Assembly (NCBI GenBank): GCA_029934265.1
Contig: JAOZMN010000047.1
Span: 1 to 13,595 of the forward strand
Length of the DNA stretch: 13,595 nt
Reading direction: 5' to 3'
Source: Bacteroidales bacterium
Lineage (GTDB): Bacteria > Bacteroidota > Bacteroidia > Bacteroidales > JAADGE01
Positions 7,944 to 13,595 of the stretch are shown piece by piece. The translations under genes and the position numbers were made by a program. Each line of letters starts with the position of its first letter. Position 1 is the first letter of the stretch. The notes beneath the pieces are model-generated. The model made no database searches, was not told the DNA's origin, and was given only the letters and a program-made list of their open reading frames with translations.

Positions 7944-10900
7944 ATGGAAATACCAAAATATCACCCTAAAGCAGCTTTTGCACTATTTTTGAATCAGGCG
8001 GAACACAATCTTGAAAAGGCATTAAAAGAAATTACTAATACAAAAGAGTTTAAAAATTCAGACCAAATTGAAAAATGTATTAATAATTTAAGCTCTGAAA
8101 ATTTTATTGGTTTAGAAAATAAATATTTTAAATTTCTGCGATTAAAAGATAATTCAAAATATTTTGAAGATGAAATAAAAAACATCTCAAGTGAGACTGA
8201 AAAGCAAGAAAAAATAATAGAGGTAAAACAATATTATTTACTTTTTATTTATCAAAAATTAAATAACTTCCGAAATTTCTATTCACATTTCTATCATAGA
8301 AATTATGATAAAAATAAAAATAATATTTTTGAAATAAAAGAAGCTACGAAAGAGGAGAAATATTTAAAAGAATTTCTTGAACAACGCTTTGAAGATGCAA
8401 AAGAATTTTATTCGGAGCAAAATAGAACGATGCCTGATAATTTCAAACATAAATATGAAACAAAAAATTTAGAACATCTTAAAATTAATGATAATAACGA
8501 AAATAATCATTATAAATTCTTTAACTACAATCCTAAAAACAATAATTTTTATTTTGACAACGGAGAAAAAAAACATACAAGAAGAAACTATAAATCAACT
8601 GTTTTTCTTGCAAGTTTTTTTCTTACAAAACGACAAACTAATTTATTTATCAGTCAAATACGTGGTTTTAAAGGAACAGGAGATGAAAACAACAATAAAA
8701 AATACGAACTCGCTACAAGAGATGTTTTTACACATTTTTGTATGAAAAACGACAGCGATTTTAAATCGGGAAATACAGATGTTCGTTTTTTTACAGATGC
8801 TTTTACACATTTGAGTAAAGTGCCCCGTTTGGCTATTGAAAATTTCAGACAAGAAAATGTTGATATAAAAATAACATACGATATAATAAAGAAAACAAAT
8901 GATATAATTTTTATAGAAAACAGAAAAATCACCAATGAAAAAAAAGCAAAAGAAAAAGCCATTCAAAAATTACAAAAAATACAAGAGGGATTTAAAAAAT
9001 TAGAAATTATTAAGAATAAAACCTTTGAAACTGTAACAAAACTTAAAACAAAAATTGACGAACTTATTAAAAATGATATTGAAAAAATAATTGGTACGGA
9101 GAAGTACGAAAACTATAAAGACATTTTAATCAATTTTGCTCTGAATGATGTGCAGATACGAACTTCAAAAGATAGATTTACTGAATTTGCTTTACAGTAT
9201 ATTGATGATTTTGAACTTTTTGAAAAAATACGATTTAAAATATATTCCGGAAGAGTTTTTGAAATTCGGCACGAAAAAAAATATCACGGAGGTACAAAAT
9301 TTGAACGAAACTTTAAACTGAACGAAAAAATATATTCGAGAATAAATGAAATTGAAAAAACACAATTACCTGTTCATTGTCCTATTATTTATACTCATTC
9401 AGAAAGCAAAAAAGTTGAAAATGTAGAGGTTTATGATAAAGCACAAGAGCCACAATATTTTATCCGAAATAATAACATTTTTTTTGAAGCTGAAACAAAG
9501 TACGGCAAGCAAAAAGCATCAATGAGTGTACACGAACTCCGAAATTTATCCTTTGCCTCTATGACACAAGGAAAAAATGTTGAAAATAAAATAATAGAAT
9601 ACATAGAGAGTTATCAAGAATTATTAAATGAAATTTTATCAGTGGAAAATCCTGCGGAAATTAATACGGAAATTCCAAACAAAGAACTTCCTAATTATAT
9701 TGTAAAATATTTAAAACAGGAAAATACTGAAAGTTACAAAACAAGAATTTTAAATCGTCTGAAATTTATACAAGAGAATACTGAAAAACAGAAAAAAAAC
9801 ATTAAAACTTTACGTAAATATGAAAAAATTAGTGAAATTGTAAAATTTGTAAACAGATTTAATGCCGAATTAAGAGGAGATAAAAGAGCATATTTGAATG
9901 TAAATCAACATCAAGAATTAGAAAAATTATTAGGCACTTTCCCACGCTCGGAAAAAGAACTGCTTTTCTTTTTGAAAGATAATAATATTACTACTCAATA
10001 CAAAAACTTTAAAGATTTTATAGAATCTAAACCAAATTTAGACAGTGTTTTGTATAAAGTTTTTGGTACATACATTGGTTGGACAAAAAAATCAATAAAA
10101 AAGATTGAAAAATCCAAAGATGAAAACTTTTTAAAATCAGTTGCAAAAATTATAAATGTTTCCGAACCTGATTATTCCTTTGAAAGAGTTAAACAAAATA
10201 TAGAAAAATTATTAACCGAAAATATTGTTATTCCGAGAGGATTTATAAAAAAAAGGTTTTTTGGAGGAAATGGTTTAAGTAACATTATCGACCAAAAAGT
10301 AAACAACGAAGAAGCCTGCACCTATTGGGAAAAACTGGAAGATGTTTATTCTATTGCACAAAATGCGACAGAAGAAAAACGGAAAAAATATAAAATTGCA
10401 AAAAACTTAAACGAACAACGACTAAAAGACAAGGTTTTGTTCCTAATGGCAAAAAAATATCTTGAAGAAAAAATTACAAAAACTGAAAATTTTGAAGCTG
10501 ATAGTTTAAAAAGTCCAAATTTGACAGTCAGCAATAAAATCGGGAGTATTTTAAAAGACGGTATCGAAATCAAAAAGAAGATAGACGGACAATATAAAAC
10601 ACTGAAATTCGGGATTAATGAATTTGACCGTATGCCCGGAGTCTTAAATGATAAGCGTTTACCGAAAATACTTAAAAACTACCTTCCGCATATTGATGAA
10701 ATTTATTTAATAAATAAAGAAAAATATGATACAGAAAATACATTTCTCGAATCACTCCGGGACTTGCAAGACGCTTTTCAAAAAATAGAAGAACAACAAT
10801 TGCAAGTGATAGATGCTATACTGAAAAAAGAAGAGGAAATTTTATTTGAATACCTGTCAAAAGAAGCCGAAAAAATCGGAATTTTGCCAAGATATGTAGA

Positions 10901-12380
10901 ACGCTATATTAACAGAACTTCCATAGGTGAGGTTCTAAATAAATATGAATATAATAAGTTTGTTAACGAGTACAGAGAAAAAATTGATGATTTAATTGAA
11001 CCGTTATTAGCAGACGGTAACAGGATAGAAACCGCTAAACTATTTTCAAAAAGCAATATTTCCTTTACAGACAATAATAATGAAGCTGGTTTTTCAATAC
11101 GGCACTATAGAAATGCCGCTTTTCATAACGCTTTGCCAGATACTGGCACTTTTGAAGAAGGAATAAAACTTATTAAATACAAAAAAAACATGGTAGAAAA
11201 AATAAAGCTCAAAAATTTCAAATGTTTTAAAGAAACAGAAGGCGATTTCGGAAAAATTACTTTACTCACAGGAGCAAACAGTAGCGGAAAAAGTTCGTTT
11301 ATTGATGCCTTGCTATCGGTTATGCAAACAGAAAAATTCCCTGTTTCGCTTGATATAAACGGAAAATATAAAAACTCCGGTGGTTTTACCGGAATACTGC
11401 ACAACCACGAAGGTGATTTTATTGATATTGGAATAGATTTTACGAATATAAACCGGACAAATGATACTTGGAAAATTAGTACAAAATGGCAAAAAGCTAA
11501 TAATTCCGCTTTACCGTCTTTAAATTTTTTTAAATCGGAATATAAAATTAATAACGAAAAAAAATATTTTGAAATTTCAAAACTCAATGACTTTAACTAT
11601 AAATTAGAAAGTGAAAATTTCAATAATGAATACACATATATAAAAGATACTTTAAGAGATATTTCAGAAGAAAGTTTATTCGGAGATAAAAATTTTCCTG
11701 TAAACTGGCTGAATAAAAAATTTAATTACATAGATTCTTATAGAGAATCGCCATACGAATATTACAAACAAACAAGTTTCGCCGGCAAAATAGAACCGAC
11801 CGGTAAAGGATATGTACAACAAATTGCCGAATGGGAGGACAACGAAAAAGCAAAGATAGGTTTATTAACTAATGTTCTCAAAAAATTAAAACTTTTACAC
11901 AGCATTAAAACAGTAAAACAAGAGGACGGTAATTTTAAAGTTTATGTAAAAGTACACAAAAACAGTACGGAAGTTCCGCTAAGAAATGTCGGCTACGGAG
12001 TAAGCAAAATACTACCTCTGATTGTTGCCGATTTACAATTAGAAAACCACAGTTTGCTTGCAATGTCCGAACCCGAAATAGACCTACACCCAAGCGTACA
12101 GGCAGATTTTGCGGAATACTTGGTAAAACAAAGCAACGAAAATCAAAAACAATATCTTGTAGAAACTCACAGCGAATATATTATTAATCGCTTACGGCTT
12201 TTAATATCGAAAGGAGAAATTAAAGAAGATGATATAAAAGTTTATTTCTTTGAAAATAATGGAATTGAAACCAAAACTTATAGTGTAAAATTTCTTAAAT
12301 CGGGACAAATTACAGGAGCTCCCGATGGCTTTTTTGAAACTTACGAACAAGACGTTATAAATATTGCTTTACAAGATTAA
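7944..12380 (+). CDS. cas13b: Cas13b-like RNA-guided RNase fused to a DUF3696-type AAA/ABC ATPase
   Basis: This is a single 1478-residue frame with two complete parts. Residues 1-1082 resemble Cas13b, the type VI-B effector that processes crRNA and cleaves target and bystander RNA. The HEPN nuclease motifs are RNFYSH (R110/H115) and RNAAFHN (R1056/H1061). FFLTKRQTNLFISQIRGFKG, FTHLSKVPR, VIPRGFI and LFLMAKKYLEEK correspond, from memory, to conserved Cas13b blocks. Residues 1083-1478 are an SMC/RecF-like ATPase: opening MVEKIKLKNFKCF, Walker A GANSSGKSS (1110-1118), signature NVGYGVSKILP (1348-1358), Walker B SLLAMSEPEIDLHP (1370-1383), H-loop ETHSE (1407-1411), and the C-terminal GAPDGFFETYEQD of DUF3696/COG4938 proteins. 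Known Cas13b proteins end near 1100-1200 residues without an ATPase. Only 21 residues separate H1061 from M1083. The PIN-like gene starts 3 bp downstream and a VI-B-like array follows. An A8 run at the junction leaves room for frameshifting or a sequence error. Confidence 0.9.
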   Translation: MEIPKYHPKAAFALFLNQAEHNLEKALKEITNTKEFKNSDQIEKCINNLSSENFIGLENKYFKFLRLKDNSKYFEDEIKNISSETEKQEKIIEVKQYYLLFIYQKLNNFRNFYSHFYHRNYDKNKNNIFEIKEATKEEKYLKEFLEQRFEDAKEFYSEQNRTMPDNFKHKYETKNLEHLKINDNNENNHYKFFNYNPKNNNFYFDNGEKKHTRRNYKSTVFLASFFLTKRQTNLFISQIRGFKGTGDENNNKKYELATRDVFTHFCMKNDSDFKSGNTDVRFFTDAFTHLSKVPRLAIENFRQENVDIKITYDIIKKTNDIIFIENRKITNEKKAKEKAIQKLQKIQEGFKKLEIIKNKTFETVTKLKTKIDELIKNDIEKIIGTEKYENYKDILINFALNDVQIRTSKDRFTEFALQYIDDFELFEKIRFKIYSGRVFEIRHEKKYHGGTKFERNFKLNEKIYSRINEIEKTQLPVHCPIIYTHSESKKVENVEVYDKAQEPQYFIRNNNIFFEAETKYGKQKASMSVHELRNLSFASMTQGKNVENKIIEYIESYQELLNEILSVENPAEINTEIPNKELPNYIVKYLKQENTESYKTRILNRLKFIQENTEKQKKNIKTLRKYEKISEIVKFVNRFNAELRGDKRAYLNVNQHQELEKLLGTFPRSEKELLFFLKDNNITTQYKNFKDFIESKPNLDSVLYKVFGTYIGWTKKSIKKIEKSKDENFLKSVAKIINVSEPDYSFERVKQNIEKLLTENIVIPRGFIKKRFFGGNGLSNIIDQKVNNEEACTYWEKLEDVYSIAQNATEEKRKKYKIAKNLNEQRLKDKVLFLMAKKYLEEKITKTENFEADSLKSPNLTVSNKIGSILKDGIEIKKKIDGQYKTLKFGINEFDRMPGVLNDKRLPKILKNYLPHIDEIYLINKEKYDTENTFLESLRDLQDAFQKIEEQQLQVIDAILKKEEEILFEYLSKEAEKIGILPRYVERYINRTSIGEVLNKYEYNKFVNEYREKIDDLIEPLLADGNRIETAKLFSKSNISFTDNNNEAGFSIRHYRNAAFHNALPDTGTFEEGIKLIKYKKNMVEKIKLKNFKCFKETEGDFGKITLLTGANSSGKSSFIDALLSVMQTEKFPVSLDINGKYKNSGGFTGILHNHEGDFIDIGIDFTNINRTNDTWKISTKWQKANNSALPSLNFFKSEYKINNEKKYFEISKLNDFNYKLESENFNNEYTYIKDTLRDISEESLFGDKNFPVNWLNKKFNYIDSYRESPYEYYKQTSFAGKIEPTGKGYVQQIAEWEDNEKAKIGLLTNVLKKLKLLHSIKTVKQEDGNFKVYVKVHKNSTEVPLRNVGYGVSKILPLIVADLQLENHSLLAMSEPEIDLHPSVQADFAEYLVKQSNENQKQYLVETHSEYIINRLRLLISKGEIKEDDIKVYFFENNGIETKTYSVKFLKSGQITGAPDGFFETYEQDVINIALQD
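11183..11196 (+). other. Cas13b/ATPase junction: slippery heptamer and embedded ATPase start
   Basis: Eight A's (11181-11188) precede C at 11189, read in frame as AAA AAA AAC, which creates the heptamer A AAA AAC in the phase needed for -1 ribosomal slippage. A -1 shift would end translation at TAA 11228-11230 after 13 more residues, giving a free Cas13b of about 1095 residues. A +1 shift, or one A fewer, ends at TAG 11194-11196. The ATG at 11190-11192 is in the fusion frame and is exactly where a free-standing ATPase would start, so separate initiation is also possible. No obvious downstream pseudoknot or well-placed upstream Shine-Dalgarno-like enhancer was seen. Confidence 0.4.
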
Positions 12381-12383
12381 AAT

Positions 12384-12869
12384 ATGAAAAAAGATATATT
12401 TATTGATAATAATATTGCAAAAAACTTTGCAAATCCGGCTGATAAAGAATACAAAAAATTAATAAGATGGTTGTTGAAATTTGATAACAATATTGATTTT
12501 GAGCAGAATGCACATCTTGTACTCTCCCAAAAAATACGAAATGAATATTTGGAAAGTTCGAGTGGTGCAAAATCAGTTTCAAACATTGTTGTAATTGTAA
12601 GCAAATTGATAAAACAAGGCAGAGTAAATGAATTTTCCAATACTGAAATAAAAGAGTTCCAACAAAAATATTTTAGCTCGAAAGTAAAAAAACAATTTAA
12701 GGATTTCAGATTAGAAACCAACAGAGACAGCAATCATATTCCTATTATTTTAAAGTCGGATAGAAAAAAAGCTCTAATAATCGATAAGAAATTCAAAGAA
12801 ATAGTTAATAATTTCCCGGGTTTTAAAGCAAAAGCTGAAAGTAAACCCAAAGAAGAGTTTTATATGTAA
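12384..12869 (+). CDS. PIN-like nuclease candidate paired with the Cas13b-ATPase
   Basis: This is a small soluble protein of 161 residues whose pattern fits a PIN-like RNase domain. Strand 1 is DIFIDNNIAKNF with D8, an acidic residue follows at E54 in KIRNEYL, and the C-terminal half has RDSNHIPIIL (D115) then KKALIIDKKF (D134). This D/E/D/D order and spacing matches the metal-binding residues of PIN domains. It is not a HEPN protein: no R-x4-H motif and no membrane segment are visible, so it is not a csx28 or csx27 product. It starts 3 bp after the fusion gene stop, so translation is probably coupled. Overcoming-lysogenisation/RecF-type ATPases often pair with a small nuclease in defence modules; here the ATPase half is the likely partner. 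The fold call rests on motif spacing alone. A toxin-like RNase role is inferred. Confidence 0.65.
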   Translation: MKKDIFIDNNIAKNFANPADKEYKKLIRWLLKFDNNIDFEQNAHLVLSQKIRNEYLESSSGAKSVSNIVVIVSKLIKQGRVNEFSNTEIKEFQQKYFSSKVKKQFKDFRLETNRDSNHIPIILKSDRKKALIIDKKFKEIVNNFPGFKAKAESKPKEEFYM

Positions 12870-12989
12870 ATAGAAACAGTTAGGATAGCAAAAACAGCCA
12901 TTTGAATATACAAAATCTAAAAAAACACCGTTTTTTTTTTCGTAATATCGCTGTAAAAAGCTATAAATTAACAAGTTTAATATACTATC
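12870..12989 (+). promoter_or_regulatory. AT-rich leader region of the CRISPR array
   Basis: These 120 bases lie between the PIN-like gene and the first repeat. They are AT-rich, contain a run of ten T at about 12931-12940, and have no coding potential or degenerate repeat copy. Any array promoter would be expected here. TTTG at 12901-12904 has no matching -7 element at the right distance, so no promoter is called; read-through from the cas operon is equally possible. Confidence 0.3.
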
Positions 12990-13291
12990 GTTGTAGAAGC
13001 CTTTGTTTTGAAAGGTAGGCACAACCGGTAGTAAATACCGAAGTCTGTACAGGTTGGTTGTAGAAGCCTTTGTTTTGAAAGGTAGGCACAACTATTGCGA
13101 TTATATGATAAAAATATATTTAGTTGTAGAAGCCTTTGTTTTGAAAGGTAGGCACAACAATACGTTCTAATGATGACATTAATTGATTTGTTGTAGAAGC
13201 CTTTGTTTTGAAAGGTAGGCACAACATATATTGCAGCCATTCGCTTGTTTTCGTTGTTGTAGAAGCCTTTGTTTTGAAAGGTAGGCACAAC
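12990..13291 (+). CRISPR. Type VI-B-like CRISPR array, 5 repeats and 4 spacers
   Basis: Five identical 36-nt repeats are at 12990-13025, 13057-13092, 13123-13158, 13190-13225 and 13256-13291. They begin GTTGTAGAAGCC and end GGTAGGCACAAC, with TTTTG in the centre. Spacers are 31, 30, 31 and 30 nt. The GTTG/CAAC ends (5-bp terminal stem GTTGT/ACAAC), the central TTTTG and the length of 36 are hallmarks of Cas13b direct repeats, and the orientation matches the + strand. In this subtype the mature crRNA carries the spacer 5' of the repeat. Inside the repeat, CCTTT can pair with AAAGG, or GCCT with AGGC. All repeats are perfect, so no degenerate end marks array polarity. No cas1 or cas2 lies in the window, as is usual for VI-B. 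The spacers resemble nothing else noticed in this window. Confidence 0.97.
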
Positions 13292-13541
13292 TTTTTAAAT
13301 TAAGAATTGAAAATTATGGACAATTTGCTTTTTTGTGTATTTATTCGGTTGTGTAAGGGGTAATTGAGGAAAGTGGCTTAATGGTTGTTTTAATTTTTCA
13401 GATATTTTGTTTTAACTCTCTTCATTACTTTATTAATTATATAAGTTCTGCTTCACTTTCTTCCGCTTACCTATTTGACATTGTACTTACGCCAGCACCA
13501 TAATTGGCAGATTGCATCTATCTGTATTGTTCCGTAAAAAC
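13292..13541. other. Region without convincing genes
   Basis: This 250-bp AT-rich stretch lies after the last repeat. Five T follow the last repeat directly (13292-13296). No reading frame of useful length on either strand has protein-like features. The segment from about 13450 is less AT-rich and may be part of, or flank, the insertion-sequence end called at 13542, but it could not be identified. Confidence 0.4.
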
Positions 13542-13595
13542 TGTATATTTCAATTGAAAAGTACCCGGTATTCCGGTTGAAAAGTATCCACTAAA
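13542..13595. mobile_element. Possible terminus of an IS21-like insertion sequence, truncated by window end
   Basis: TTGAAAAGTACCC (from 13554) and TTGAAAAGTATCC (from 13577) are near-identical direct repeats 23 bp apart, preceded by TG at 13542. Multiple short terminal repeats of this kind, with TG/CA ends, are characteristic of IS21-family elements, and ends with CTTTTCAACCGGAAT-like repeats occur in Bacteroidota. The transposase genes would lie to the right, outside the window. The call is inferred from repeat architecture only. Confidence 0.38.

Noticed and set aside
7694..7992. Two plus-strand reading frames of 65-67 codons upstream of cas13b
   Set aside because: They are antisense to the Toprim remnant, have no recognisable domain, and one overlaps the cas13b start.
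8488..8966. Short reading frames overlapping the Cas13b N-terminal half in other frames
   Set aside because: They are shadows of the Cas13b coding sequence, with compositions rich in Phe/Ile/Lys and no motifs.
12384..12869. Identity as csx28 or csx27, the usual VI-B accessory proteins
   Set aside because: No R-x4-H HEPN motif (only R114-x3-H118) and no membrane segments; the acidic-residue pattern fits a PIN-like fold better.
12925..12942. T10 run downstream of the PIN-like gene as a terminator
   Set aside because: No stable hairpin precedes it; the flanking bases pair poorly.
12774..13288. Minus-strand reading frames of about 100 codons with repeated peptide FQNKGFY
   Set aside because: They are translations of the CRISPR repeats; the periodic peptide comes from the 36-nt direct repeat.
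7640..13435. 15-nt identical string TTCATTACTTTATTA at 7640-7654 and 13421-13435 as flanking target duplications
   Set aside because: In DNA this AT-rich a match of this length is expected by chance, and the left copy lies inside the Toprim remnant rather than at an element edge.

Overview
The window reads as a chromosomal segment of a low-GC member of the Bacteroidota. Signs of this are the strongly AT-rich composition, genes that start without recognisable Shine-Dalgarno sequences, TAnnTTTG-type promoter elements, and a Cas13b (type VI-B) CRISPR locus, a subtype found almost only in this phylum. No species is claimed.

The left part (1-7430) looks like ordinary chromosome. purN (+) ends in an intrinsic hairpin and converges on a minus-strand cluster. 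In the minus direction that cluster runs: secreted 12-repeat leucine-rich-repeat protein, 1531-residue fusion of an acyl-CoA synthetase with a C-terminal GNAT acetyltransferase, then a metallo-beta-lactamase-fold hydrolase. The first two are 11 bp apart and the third follows after about 55 bp, so one transcript is plausible.

At 7433-7508 lies an initiator tRNA (fMet, anticodon CAT) with a promoter-like element upstream and a long hairpin terminator downstream. Right after it come two GGGGAC repeats and, on the minus strand, a frameshifted C-terminal piece of a Toprim-domain primase typical of mobile elements. This suggests that a mobile element once integrated next to this tRNA and that the defence locus sits in its remains.

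The main interest is 7944-13291. One uninterrupted 1478-codon reading frame encodes a Cas13b-like RNA-guided RNase (residues 1-1082, HEPN motifs R110xxxxH115 and R1056xxxxH1061). It is joined in frame, with almost no linker, to a complete SMC/RecF-like AAA/ABC ATPase with a DUF3696-like C-terminus (residues 1083-1478; Walker A, signature, Walker B and H-loop all present). Three bases later comes a 161-residue PIN-like nuclease candidate, and 120 bp further a CRISPR array of five identical 36-nt type VI-B-like repeats with four 30-31-nt spacers. No csx27, csx28, cas1 or cas2 is visible. The layout suggests a type VI-B variant in which crRNA-guided RNA recognition is physically tied to an ATPase and a second nuclease. 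The junction carries an A8 run with an in-frame A AAA AAC slippery heptamer. A one-base change, a sequencing error or ribosomal frameshifting there would separate Cas13b from the ATPase, so the fusion must be confirmed before it is built on.

The right end (13292-13595) has no convincing gene. Its last ~55 bases look like the terminus of an IS21-like insertion sequence that continues beyond the window.
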